From Cryptomeria japonica (lineage: Eukaryota; Streptophyta; Pinopsida; Cupressales; Cupressaceae): DNA of 64,000 nucleotides. This document shows positions 9,758-20,930 of this stretch, piece by piece. The position numbers and the translations under genes were made by a program. The stretch is taken from positions 438,433,230-438,497,229 of the forward strand of contig NC_081407.1 of assembly GCF_030272615.1 (NCBI RefSeq), in the 5' to 3' direction. The first letter of the stretch is position 1. Every line of letters begins with the position of its first letter. Under the pieces are notes generated by a model. That model worked only from the letters and a program-made list of their open reading frames with translations, had not been told where the DNA came from and did not search any database.

Positions 9758-11330
9758 TTGCTGAAACTCCATAGAAATGCTTTTGCATGGGATTACAAGG
9801 ATATGAATGGAATTGATCCAGCAGTTTGTACTCATCGCATTTACATAAAGGATGAGTGTTGCCCCCTTAGACAACCTCAAAGAAGAGTCAATCCTGCCTT
9901 GAAGGAGATAGTTAAAGAAGAATTGCAGAAATTGTTGAAAGTTGGGTTTATCTATCCTATCTCTGACAGTTAATGGGTATCACCTTTGGTGATAGTTCCT
10001 AAAAAGAGAGGCAAATGGAGAGTATGTGTTGATTATAGAGCCTTGAACTTAGCCACAAGGAAGGATCATTTTCCACTGCCATTTGTGGATCAGGTATTGG
10101 ATTCTCTTGCTGGTAAGAGATATTATTCATTCCTGGATGGATTTAGTGGCTATAATCAGATACAAATAGCTCCTGAGGATCAGGAGAAAACTACTTTTAC
10201 TTGCCCATGGGGCACTTATGCATATTTTGTTCTTCCTTTTGGGTTGTGTAATGCTCCAACCACTTTTCAAAGGGCAGTGATCAGTATTTTTTCTGATATT
10301 TCTCAAGACATTATGGAAATTTACATGGATGATTTTACAACTTATGGTTCTGAATTTGATCAAGCATTAGGAAATTTGAAGAAATTTTTGCAACGGTGTG
10401 AAGACTACAACTTGTCTCTAAACAGTGAGAAATGTTTTATTATGATGGAAGAAGGAATAGTCCTTGGTCATCATATATCTGTACAAGGTATACAAGTGGA
10501 TCCAACAAAGATTGAGGTTATTCAGCATATTAATGACCCTGTGAAGTAGAAAGATGTGAGAAGTTTTCTTGGCCATGCTGGATACTACAGAAGGTTTATC
10601 AAAGATTTCAGCAAAATTGCAAGTCCCTTATATACACTGATTACTAAAGATGCAGAATTTAAATGGACCTCGGCATGCAATGGAGCTTTTTTAAAGCTTA
10701 AGCATGCTTTAACACAAGCACCAGTTCTAAAAGGACCTAATTGGTCTCTACCATTCCAAATCCATACTGATGCATCTAATTATGCCATAGGAGTAGTGCT
10801 GGGACAAAAAGTTGACAAGTTGGAAAATTCAATGTATTATATCAGCAAGAATTTGCAAGGAACTGAATTGAATTATACAGTTACTGAAAAGGAAATGCTA
10901 GCTATCATATATGCCTTAACAAGTTTAGGCACTATATTACAGGGTATCCCATGTTTGTGCATACAGATCATACTGCAATTAGATATCTCATGAATATGCC
11001 ATCAATCACCAGTAGACTAGCTCGCTGGTTATTGTTGATGCAGGAATTTGATATCACAGTTGTTGATAAGCCAAGGAAGTCTAATGTTGTTGCAGATTAT
11101 CTTTCACGTCTTCAATTGCAGGAAGATTCTACAATGATAGATGACACTTTTCCAAATGAGAATTTGTTTCTCATACAGGTTCATACTCCTTGGTATGCTG
11201 ATATTGCCAACTATTTAGCTGCAGCTAAGATGCCAATCTCTTTTTCTCCTAAGGAAAGAAGGTTGCTAGTCGAAGGAGTTTTAACTTTTCATGGATTGTC
11301 GATTGTCTATTTTATACTGGACCTAATCAA
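9758..11330 (+). pseudogene. pol: reverse transcriptase and RNase H
   Basis: RT starts around LKLHRNAFAWDYKDM and continues HRIYIKDE, WRVCVDYRALN, PLPFVDQVLD, FSGYNQI, PFGLCNAPTTFQR and the catalytic IYMDDF (about 10318). A stop at 9971 (DS*WVSP) and a TAG at 10547 (VK*KDVRSFLGH) interrupt it. RNase H begins near 10750 with IHTDASNYAIG and TVTEKEMLAIIYAL. A frameshift at about 10930 moves it to the frame of HTDHTAIRYLM and NVVADYLSRL. A further shift near 11310 precedes integrase. The sequence between 9436 and 9757 shows only fragments in frame with a TTCCTGCAGCCA copy at 9588. The enzymes would copy the element RNA in the particle. Confidence 0.92.
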
Positions 11331-11333
11331 GTC

Positions 11334-12662
11334 ATGCGAAGATGTGTCAGAGAGGATGAAACATATGACATCTTGCATGCATGTCATGATGAGCCATGTG
11401 GAGGTCATTTTGTTGCCAAAAGGACAATACTGAAAATACTCAATACCGGTTACTATTGGCCTACACTACACAAGGATGCAACTCAGTACACAAGGAAGTG
11501 TGATAGATGTCAGTGAATGGGAAGACCTACAAAATCTGATAATATGCCACTATATCCTCAAATATCTGTTACACCATTTGACAAGTGGGGATTGGATTTT
11601 GTTGGCCCCATTGATCCACCTTCTAATGGCAAATCTTATATCTTAGTATGTACAGACTATGTGACAAAATGGGTAGAAGCTAGAGCTATGCAACATGCAA
11701 GAGATAATAAGGTGGCTGAGTTTCTCTATGAAGAAATATTTACAAGGTATGGAGTACCAAGGAAAATTGTCTCGGATCAGGGACCTCAATTTACATCAAC
11801 ATTGATAAAAGCTTTGGTCAATGAATACAATATAAGACATAGGAAATCTACTCCATATCATCCACAGTCTAATGGCCAAGTAGAAGTTACCAATAAAGAG
11901 CTTGAGGCTATTCTTACCAAAATAGTGTCTATCCACAAGAAAGATTGGTCTCATTGGCTTTCAGAGGCAATTTGGGCATATAGAACAACATGGAAAACAC
12001 CAATTGGATTCACACCTTTTGAGATGGTTTATGGCAAAACAACAATGATGCCTATTGAATTTGAGCATAAAACTTTGAGAACATCTCTACAACTGAATAT
12101 GACATTGTCTAAAGCACAGAAGGAACGCATTCAGCAGTTAAATGCTCTTGATGAATGGAGAAAGATAGTTGTTCAATAGACATAATTGATTCAAAACCAA
12201 AGAGCCAGATGGCATGATAAATATATTAGAGAAAAGAAATTCAAAGTTGGTGACTGGGCACTCCTGTATGATTCCAAATATAAGGATGCTATGGGAAAAC
12301 TCCAAACAAGGTGGTTGGGTCCTTATGAGGTAGAAGAAGTTTTTCAGAATGGAGTAGTCCGGTTGTCCACAATAGATCCTGTTCGATTTAAACTCTTAGT
12401 AAATGGACACCGACTACGATTTTATCACAAGCCAGCTACTAGAGAAGAGTTCCTGCAGCAGTTTGCTCCCCAAAATGAAATACAAGTTCCTGCAGCAAAT
12501 GGCAAGGTTCCTGTAGCAACTGCCAATGATTCGGTATCAATTCATAAGCTTCTTGTTGCACTTGAGCATGTTGATAAAGGTGATGTTCCTAGAGCCTCTG
12601 CAGAACTTATTTACCGTATCATAATAAAATATTTCCATGGGAATATTGTTCTCCGTACATAA
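11334..12662 (+). pseudogene. pol: integrase
   Basis: The zinc-binding HHCC motif is visible at the start (HACHDEPCGGH through CDRCQ), ending in a TGA at 11514 that is probably CGA-derived because the motif usually reads CQR. The core has the three catalytic acidic residues: LDFVGP, SDQGPQF and GQVEVTNKELE. HWLSEAIWAYRTTWKTPIG and FEMVYGK follow. TAG at 12177 breaks the frame before the C-terminal DNA-binding part (FKVGDWALLY, RWLGPYEV, LLVNGHRLRFYH). The last residues include VPAANGKVPVATAN, encoded by copies of the TTCCTGCAGC motif. The frame ends at 12660. Confidence 0.92.
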
Positions 12663-13083
12663 AATTTCATCAACTACATTCCATCCCACTTTCTTACCTA
12701 TCACTTCATTTCATTTCACCATCATTTTCGCCCAATTGCAGGTACGTGTATATTGTACTTTATTTTAATTATGCATTTATTAGTTCATTATGATTTTTTA
12801 TCCTGTTTAAATCCACTCCAAACCCAAAATCTCGTCAGCCTGTGTGGACACGTGCTAGGTTAAGTTGGGGGGGGGTACTTGATGGTCCTTTTTCCCAATA
12901 AGATTTATTATCAGTTTTTTTTTTGATATCCCGAATTGATTTCCTAACTGACATTACTTATGATGATTATTATTTCACACGAGTGAAAAATAAATTCTAC
13001 CGCCAAAATTAAGATATGTAGATTTTAGTTTTTGTGAAACTGTCAAACATTTTGGTGAAGCTGCGGAAGTATCAAAGTAAAAG
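12663..13083 (+). other. post-pol spacer with internal polypurine tract
   Basis: There is no coding sequence here. AAGTTGGGGGGGGG at 12862-12875 closely matches the 3' polypurine tract (AAAGTTGGGGGG, 15438-15449), including the AAGTT lead-in. Athila/Tat-type elements often carry a second polypurine tract between pol and the extra ORF. The rest is AT-rich leader to the extra ORF. Confidence 0.7.
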
Positions 13084-15439
13084 ATGGGTGGTGATCTAAT
13101 TCGCCATCAACCAATGGTCCATGAAGGGTTGCTGCAGGATGTTGTTTGTGTGCATTATTTCCAAAACCACAGCTGGCTGGATTATTTCTTGAAAATCAGG
13201 GATTTCAACAACGAAATAGCTATGGAATTTATGCATTCCTTTGATGAAGGAGAAGCTACAGTTAAAGGGTTGAGGGTAATTGCTACGGAGCAGCAAATTG
13301 TAGAGGTCACAGGGTTGTTGCAAGAAGGAGAACTCTTTCCATAATCAAAGGATGCAAAGAGTGCCAAGGCAGAGTTCACAATTTCTACTGACAGACCCTT
13401 AATGGTGGATAGGCAAGGGACTAGAAGGGTTTCTTTGCCAGCACATTGGCCTCAGGTAGCTCTATATATTATGAAATATATTACATGTGAAGGAAAGTAT
13501 TCAAATCTACATTCACCTCATTTCAAGTTACTTAGTCATCTGCGTCATGACCAGCGAGTTAATGTCTCAAATTTCTTGTATCATCTCATTTCTAGAAGTG
13601 CTAAGGAGACTAAAAAATATGGAAATCGCTCTGTTAGCCATCATGGACTGGTAAAGTTGCTTGTACAATGATCCCTGAGAGATGTTTCACAAATGGAATG
13701 GGGTGTGTTTGAGGATATTCTGCAATTTAGCATTGATGAAGCCCCTATTGAAAATAATCCGCTGGCTCAAGAAGAGATTGTTGCAGAAGATCTTTCTAGT
13801 GAAGATGAGGGTTTGCTGGTTGCTGAAGGAGCCGCAATTACTATGGAAGGAAATATTGAAGTAGAGTCAATCGAAGGACAACCCTCTACCTCTCTTCAAA
13901 GAGATACACCTATTTTGCAAAGGGAAAAGAATTGAAAAAGGATGAGTCAGATGAAGAATTTGTTATTCATCCACAAGAAGCGCATATTTCTCCTGCAGCC
14001 AAGAGGTGTCGAACAAAAACAAAAACTCCTACATCTGTTTCAAAAGTGTATGTAAGGAGAACAAGAAGGAGGACACAAAAGGCTCAATCTGTGAGTAATC
14101 CAGCAGAGGTTATTGCAGTAGAAACTTCAGAAGAAGAAGATGCTGCAGAGAAGGAAATGCAAGAAAACCCTGTGGAAGAGGAAATGCAAGAAAACCCTGC
14201 AGAGGAAGAAATCCAAGAAGAAATTCAGGAAGAAGTTGTAATGGATAAGCTAGCAAATCTTGCTTCAGTGGCATTGCAATGTGAAGAGTTTGTTGAGGAT
14301 GTTCTACAACAACTTGAAGAAAATCCGGGAGATATGTCAACTCAGAATGAGGAGTTTGTTGAAGATATCCCACGGTCTAAGGTAGGACCTATTAGACCTC
14401 CTTCATCCCTAACTAGTTTATCAATTGCTTTAACATTTTTTAGGCAATGGGAAATAGAGAAGGATAAGTTGCAAGGGATAATTAATAAGCAGCAAAAAGA
14501 GATTGAAAAGAAAGATACTAGAATTAAAGAATTGGAAGCTAAGGTAGAAGAGATTTATGGTACGGTTCCTGAGATAATGCAATATAGGGCACCCCCAAGA
14601 ATTTAAGTAGTACACTTAAAAGAGCAGTATTTGAATTTCAGACTAAACCGCATTGTTAGGGACCTTAATCCATCCTTGGAAACACCTAAGGAATTCTATC
14701 ATACTTATCAAACCTCCCCACATGCTGTAAGGAATTTTTATGTGAGTTATATTTACATAACTATGTTGTACCCCAAGACAGAGAATGGAATCCTTTGTTG
14801 TACATTGGGGATATCCATCTCAGAGCTCTAATGTCATGGATCCAAAATGATATGATTATAGGACCACAAGCCAACGAGTTTGAAAAATTGGAACTTGACT
14901 GTCCATTGCCATTGAGGAGGGAATCAGAAGCACCCAGGGTTTTGTATTATGATTGGCAAAAGTTGATAATAAGAGATGATGTTAGTAAGATAGTACTTCC
15001 AATGAGAGAGGAAGTCTATCAAGCGTATGAGCAATTGGTTCAGACCCACAGGACAACCGCACTAGAAGGGATAACTCAACACTGGAATCATCTACCAGAT
15101 CATTTAAAACTAGGAGAACCTTACTCATTATAGAATTTTCATGTAGCTATACAGAGAGCCTCCAGATACATACAGCTAGGCAAGGAGAAATCCAATAACT
15201 GGTTGCCATTAATCTTTCAGCCTCCGATCCTTATGTGGCCACTTTTGGCATGCCAACCAATAGAACAAAATTATGATGCAATTGTGGAAGAAACAGCTAG
15301 ATGGTCTAGGTTGAAGAAAATGAAAGGATTTTATTGGAATTTTCCTTCCAAGGGAACCGGACAGGACACTATTGGTGATTTCAAAGTTTCAGCAAAAATT
15401 AGAAAGTTTTCTTTTGCTGCAGGAGTAGCAAACCCTTAA
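13084..15439 (+). pseudogene. extra 3' ORF of the gypsy element: helical domain, acidic linker, coiled coil
   Basis: This lies in the position of the env-like or accessory ORF of Athila/Tat elements. ATG at 13084 (MGGDLIRHQ) opens a first part with EFMHSFDEG, TEQQIVEVTGLLQEGELF, WPQVALYIMKYIT, HFKLLSHLRH and HHGLVKLLV (to 13669). An acidic linker follows (EEEDAAEKEMQENPVEEE near 14130) and a coiled coil (QQKEIEKKDTRIKELEAKVEE, about 14490-14550). A last part (14760-15436) reads YYDWQKLIIRDDV and ETARWSRLKKMKGFYW. Stops at 13342, 13669 and 15131 and frame changes at about 13930 and 14800 break it. I see no signal peptide or membrane segment, so I do not call it an envelope. The first part resembles the extra ORF of the LINE at 44640-46458. 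Confidence 0.8.
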
Positions 15440-15451
15440 AGTTGGGGGGCA
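15438..15451 (+). other. polypurine tract at the 3' LTR
   Basis: AAAGTTGGGGGG followed by CA lies directly before TGATAAG of the 3' LTR. This is the expected primer site for plus-strand DNA synthesis. Confidence 0.9.
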
Positions 15452-16426
15452 TGATAAGTCGATGTATTGACATGCTTTTTATTAGGACTCTTAGGTTTTT
15501 GGTATCTTTTGGGTTGCATTGTGATAGTAAGGTATTGTGAATTGACTATATGTAATCCATGTTTTAAAACTGAACTTAAGAAATCATGTTTGAACTTTGT
15601 CGGTTAATTCCTGTAGCCATGCCAATTTATTCCTACAGCCAAATGATTTGTCCCTGTGATATGCAAATTATTTAGGATAATTTCATATGTGAGTTAATGA
15701 ATGCATTAATTAAGTAAGATACATATGCATATCCTTGTATGTTGTTTCTGTTTTAGTGCAAATAATAATTGATGTTGCGGTGGATGATTTTCTTTCGCGC
15801 CTAAGGACTAGAGAATCACATTCAGATAGATGGAGGTCAAACTGAAGGAGATTCAAGTGAGCGCAATGTATGGCATAATCGGAGCAATTGTACTTCACCA
15901 TGGGAGTTTAACTCTGGTGCATATTGAATTCGCAAAATATTGATTTGGTGTGCAAAGACTGTGGTTTGGTTTTAGAGCCACGGTTCCTGCAGCCAAGCTC
16001 TCAATTATCTCCTTCATCTGACAATTATCCACCTCTTCTTCTGGGTGTAACTTGAGTTGTCCATTGTAGTTGATCTTTTCTTTATAATAAGCTCTTCCTT
16101 CTTTTCTAAGAGTTAGACAGAATGGAAAGGAATTGAGTAAAGTTTTGTCAAGCGTTCTGAATTTTCTCTTTTAGAATATGTAATCATTTTTTGGGAAGAA
16201 ATGAATAAGAATATGTTGTTTTGATCTATTAATAGTTCTTTGTTGAGAGTTTGATATCACTCATCCAAGGGGGGCCACTTGGTGAGTGATCCCATTTTTA
16301 AGATCATTGAAATTAGTTTTACTTAGTTGTAGTAGAAGTTCATGACTGGATTGTTCCTGCAGCCACTTCGGATTGAGATTTCAATTAGAGGTATTATTAT
16401 TATTGTCATTATAGTTGGGGTAGACA
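15452..16426 (+). repeat. 3' LTR of the Athila/Tat-like element (975 bp)
   Basis: It starts TGATAAGTCGATG and ends TAGACA, followed by TTAGT. It aligns with the 5' LTR along its length with scattered transitions, except that about 290 bp are missing after CCTGCAGCCAC at 16356-16366. Flanking sequence beyond the TSD (CATAGACCCAAG) resembles the sequence before the 5' TSD, so the element landed in locally repeated DNA. Confidence 0.95.
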
Positions 16427-16431
16427 TTAGT

Positions 16432-17384
16432 CATAGACCCAAGTTATATAGAGTCATAGATCCAAGTTAGTCTAAAAGGAAAGTAACTATCCATTCCCAT
16501 GTTCATGCATACTTACATGACTAATGCTGCCCTTGTGTATCCTAAACATTGGAGAGACCTTATTTGACTTGCCTAATTAATATGGTTGATGTCCTAATAT
16601 GAAATACTGAGTTCTACCCTTGCCTCTGCATCAAACTTCTCACATCATGTTTCTTCACCAAAACACACTATTCCCAATCTTCCTCAATACCCTCAATGCA
16701 GGGGCATGTATAATGGTTTCAACATACAAATTCAATGATCATACACTCTAGTCTTCTAGACACCCTTGGATACATTACTTGGCTTCTAGGATTGGGAAAA
16801 CTAATATGAATTGAGCTAACACCATGAGGATAGGGTCAGGTTTCATGGCAACTGATCATAATTTGTGAAGACAGGGTTCACACCTAAGTGTTGCCTCTCA
16901 GCAATGCCACACTTCCAAAATTGTCAGTCTCAAGACATCTCCTATTGGGTCAACACTTATTGATGGCCACAAGGCCAAATCAATGTATCTACGCTTCAAA
17001 CTCCTTACTCTAGGCTTGGAGGACCCTACAACAGGTCTATGAATTTTACCATTATAATTATTTTTTAATGGATAAGGATCTATATTATCATTTCCAAAAT
17101 AGTGTTATGCATATTCACAGAAAGAAAGGTAAGTGGAAAGAGTGACATCTTGTTGTGATGTATTCACACATCGCCCCATTGCAAATGGGGACCCCCACTT
17201 TTTCTCTTTCTAGGTTAGTTGTCTTAGCTTAGTTCATTGTTGTCGAGTCTTTTCTGTTAACATTTTGTTCGTAGTTTCTCAGGAGCTAGCCAAGTCTTTC
17301 TCTATGAAATGAAGTGAGGTTTAACAATCCCTTTGCCCAGCCAAGGCATAATCCCTTCCACTTATGTTGATCATGTCAATGTGT
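16432..17384. other. non-coding spacer
   Basis: No ORF or element domain is recognisable. The first 60 bp contain short repeats of CATAGA(C/T)CCAAGTTA. A perfect 7-bp-arm inverted repeat (CCCCATT, GCA, AATGGGG) lies at 17174-17190, just after TGTTGTGATGTATTCACACA. That arrangement looks like the start of an otherwise unidentified LTR, which is a guess from form alone. Confidence 0.4.
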
Positions 17385-18097
17385 GCCCAAACCCAATCAC
17401 TCCCATTTCCATTTCCTCCCATTTACACTTCCACTAGCACTCTTCACTTCCATTTACCATACCTTCTAACTCACCTACCTTCCTATCCTCTATCCTTTAT
17501 CCACCTTTCATACCCCATGCCTTAACCTCCTTCACATCTTAACTTAAACCTACCCTTTCATCTTACACCCTCACCTCCCTCCACTAACTTCCTTTCCACC
17601 TTACCCCTACCCCTATTCTATCCTAGCATCTCCCTTCCCCTCGTACCTTATATCTCACACTCCCCTCCATAATACCTACCCCTTTACCCCTTTATTCCCC
17701 TAAAATCACCTATTCTAACCTACATCCCATAAGTCTTACTTCCTTTATTTTCCTAAGCTTACCTCTACCACACACCTATTAACCTACCCTTTCCATCTTA
17801 TCACCTACCCCCATCCTATCCTACCCATATCCTATCCCTATCCTAACCTACCACCCTACCCCCTTACCCTTTTTCCTTGCCCTTTATAACTCCCATTATA
17901 ACCTACATCCCCTTTACCTTTTCATTACCCCCTTATACCTCCCACTCCACTTTATTCCCAAACATATCCTAACTCCAACCCCTTCTACCACCCACATCCT
18001 AAACCTCTTTCCCCCACATGTATCTCCTTCTTCCATCATTTATATCCCTTATGTCCCCCTTCCCCCACACATCCCATTCCCTCCTCTTTCTCCATGT
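17385..18097 (+). repeat. pyrimidine-rich low-complexity tract, ~700 bp
   Basis: The plus strand is almost only C, T and A, with very few G residues. It is built from irregular CCTACCC, CCATTTCC and CTATCC units without a fixed period. The tract continues past the copia insertion (24331 to about 24375, TACCCTTAACACATCC...CTCTCC), which shows the copia element landed inside it. No ORF is supported. Confidence 0.8.
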
Positions 18098-18102
18098 ATC
18101 AG

Positions 18103-18552
18103 TGTTGGTGTAAATAAATATTCATTATGGATATTATTACACTTTATTTAAGTTAACTTAGGATAATGCATTTCTTCGTAGTTTGGATTTGAGACACTTA
18201 GGGAAGTGTGCACATAGGGATAGAGCTTGTAGGAGAAATTCCACCTTTTGTGGTCTTGTTTTGTTGTTACACTCCACATTCGGTGGGTCATCCACCTCTT
18301 GTGGAATATTATATTATTTCTCCTACCTACCCTAGTATTTTTTACCTACCCTTGTTTCTCATTGAGCTCCATGTCATGATTGTGTGCTCGTACATCCATA
18401 TGGCCTTGCCTATATAAGAAGGCCTATATTCATTGTATTAGTGAATCCAGTTCATCATTTTCATACTGATGAGAATACAATTTATTCCTGTCATTCTTTT
18501 GTCTCTATTTTTATACTTTTCATTGTGCCCTTGATCTTGGCAAAATCTCACA
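18103..18552 (+). repeat. 5' LTR of the copia element (450 bp)
   Basis: It starts TGTTGGTGTAAATAAATA and ends AAAATCTCACA. A TATA box TATATAAG lies at 18411-18418, so transcription should begin shortly after. ATCAG precedes it. Confidence 0.95.
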
Positions 18553-18566
18553 TGGTATCAGAGCCA
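18553..18566 (+). other. primer-binding site, tRNA-Met type
   Basis: TGGTATCAGAGCCA starts right after the 5' LTR, the standard initiator tRNA-Met site of plant copia elements. The 970 bp from here to the gag start are an untranslated leader with no supported ORF. Confidence 0.95.
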
Positions 18567-19533
18567 TTGGGGCTTCATTGATTGGCTTTTGGAGACATCG
18601 TGGAAGGCTTCTATTTTTGGATCTGAGGGACTGCATTTTTTGGAGGCATCTTAGAGCATTTTCGACCTCACCATTGCGTCTGGGAGGCCATTTTCATAAA
18701 AATCGAGTATAATTTCAACCTATTTTGGCAAAAATCGATTTTTGAGTGTGGAGGAAATTTTTTGCCCAATTCGAGCGGTACGGTATGGAATTTTCGGATT
18801 TTTTTTCAAAAAAAAAAAATTGAAAATTATTTTTGGGATCCGTACCTTCTACCCAGTTAGCAGTGCATAGTTAGCACCCAGTCAGCATTTTCTTTGGAAA
18901 TTTTTAGACCCCTCTCCATTGAGCAGTTTGGATTTTTGGGTCAACTTTGGAGGCCCATAACTTGCTCAATATTGCTCCTTTTTGGGTGCAATTTGTTTTG
19001 ATTTGGGCTAATTTTTTGTGCTCTTCATAGTGGTGTGGTTATTTTCTAGTTTTGGTGCACAAGTTTTTCAGAATTTGCAAATTCTCTCAGCTGTACCTGT
19101 CCAATCCTCAATTCTGCAACTTCAAAGGCCTCGTTTGAGCTCATACGACCTCCTTTTCATGTGTCATTTTTTTTTTAAGTGCATTTTTTTTCATCTACTT
19201 TCATAATCTATGATCAGATTTCAGAGATTTTAAGTAGAAATTGTACTCTCAGATATTGGTCTTATTTGGCCTATTTGGTACTTGTAAATTGCTTGTATCT
19301 TAGTTTAGATCTCTTACATTATTAGTTTGAGTCTCTTTTGGCCTTATTGAGGCAGTTGTAAAATTGAAATCAGAAGTCCACTTTGCCATTTTTTGCAAGT
19401 GGCCCATTGTACATGCACTAAGTATAAAGTGCCAAATCATCACTTTTGGGGAGGTTCTTTGATTGAGTGAATTTGGGGGGGTGTCTTGTGTGATTGTGTC
19501 TCTCTTTCCTTGTGCTCTTTTATTTTTGTTGCA

Positions 19534-20380
19534 ATGAGTCCTCATAAATTTCCACCTTTAACTCCACATAATTATGCATCATGGAAAATTAAAGTATGGA
19601 GCAAATTAATGGAAAAAGGTCTCACGCATTACATAGATGGAACAATAGCAACACCACCTAATCCTAAGGTTGATCCTAATGCTCAATTAGAATGGCTCAC
19701 TAAGAATTGCATGGCTCTTGGAACTTTGTGCAAGTATGTATCAGATGACCTCATCTTTCATATTGAAAAGTGTACTACAATCAGAGATGCTTGGGATATG
19801 TTTCAGAAATTGTATGGTCAAGTTGATGAAATCAGAGGCTATAAGATTGACAATGAGCCCACCAACTTGGATCCCAAGAGTTTTGATATAATCCAAGATT
19901 ATGTCACCAAAGCAAATGAGCTAAGAGCAAAGCTTAAGGATTGTGGAATTGACAAAAAGGATGCGCAATTGATATTCAACTTGTTGGACAAGCTTGCACC
20001 AGAATATGCAACATTTGTGTCTAGCTTCCAAACTCATCGTTTGACAGTGGGGAGTTCCTATGTTATACCTTCGTTTGATGCTTTCACATAAATGTTGATA
20101 TTGGAACAATCTAAGTTGTTGAAAATGGGGCTTCTCAAGTCTTCAAAGTCCAAGGCTTTGGTGGCTAATCAAGGGAATCAAGGAAGTCAAGGCAAAGATT
20201 CCAACAAGAAGAAGAAGCAATCTAAGTCACAGCCACAACAGGAAAAAGGACAATCATCCTCTCCATCACAAGGTGATTTTTCATCCTCTTCCAAGAAGGG
20301 GACACTACCTAAGAAGGATAAGCCAACTTGTGCATATTCCAAGAAGTATGGTCATGATGAGAATTGATGCCACACAAAGC
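19534..20380 (+). pseudogene. gag: Gag of the copia element
   Basis: ATG at 19534 starts MSPHKFPPLTPHNYASWK, the usual opening of copia Gag (UBN2-type). It continues WLTKNCMALGTL, AWDMFQKLYG, IQDYVTKANELRAKL and LLDKLAPEYATFVSSF. A TAA at 20089 interrupts the frame, which continues into a Lys/Ser/Gln-rich region. The zinc knuckle near 20325 is spoiled twice: CAYSKKYGH has Ser for the second Cys, and a TGA replaces the residue before the last Cys. An earlier start at 19486 lies in leader sequence. Confidence 0.9.
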
Positions 20381-20389
20381 AAGTCGACG

Positions 20390-20930
20390 AGTTAACTAAT
20401 CTTCTTAAGAAAAACAACATCAACTTGCCATCCACCTACACAAAGAAGGATTCATCTCCTTCCTCTTCCTCATAGTCTAAGGGAAAAGGGCAAGCATTTG
20501 TGGCTAAAACAAGTTCTTCACAATAGTGGATACTTGATTTAGGTGCCTCATATCACATGGGTTCTACAAAGGAGCAGTTTTCTTCATTGGAGCCATCTAA
20601 GGTACCTCACATTTACATAGGTGATGATACACAAGTAGAGGTTGAAGGGAAAGGTTTAGTTGACATGGATGATGGAACATTTGAGAATGTTCTCTATGTT
20701 CCTAACTTGTCTACCAACCGTCTCTCTATCTACCAAATCACTCACTATGGGAATGGGAAAAAGGTTGAGTTTACACCAGATTCAGTTGTGGTAAAGGAAC
20801 TTGATGATGATGCCTTGGTAGCGGTGGGACATGTCAATGAAAACTCAAGGATTTATTCATTCTCCCACTTTGTGCCAAGTTCACCTTCTAGGGCCTTGCT
20901 TACTCATTCAAATTCAGAAAGTAAGCTATG
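20390..20930 (+). pseudogene. pol: aspartic protease of the copia element
   Basis: In the same frame as gag. The active site reads WILDLGASYHM (about 20527-20560), with Leu in place of the catalytic-site Ser; TTA is one C-to-T change from TCA. VLYVPNLSTNRLSI and SRIYSF mark the second half. TAG stops at about 20476 and 20524 precede the domain. The protease would mature the polyprotein in the particle. Confidence 0.85.

Larger units (their letters stand above)
5626..16426 (+). mobile_element. complete Athila/Tat-like Ty3/gypsy LTR retrotransposon with extra 3' ORF
   Basis: LTRs at 5626-6890 and 15452-16426 flank gag, protease, RT, RNase H, integrase and a long extra ORF. The 5-bp target duplication TTAGT is at 5621-5625 and 16427-16431. 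The primer site TGGCGCCATTGCTGGGGA is the tRNA-Asp type used by Athila/Tat elements. A polypurine tract precedes the 3' LTR and a second lies after pol. The RT-before-INT order makes it Ty3/gypsy. Several frameshifts (about 7070, between 9435 and 9758, about 10930, about 11310) and many in-frame stops make it defective. Total length is about 10.8 kb. Confidence 0.95.

Noticed and set aside
5626-16426. Endogenous pararetrovirus
   Set aside because: Typical LTRs, a primer site, a target duplication and an integrase are present and no movement-protein motif is seen, so it is a Ty3/gypsy retrotransposon.
18553-18570. tRNA gene fragment
   Set aside because: The tRNA-like 14-mer is the primer-binding site after an LTR; no tRNA body is present. 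The same holds at 36784 and 54421.
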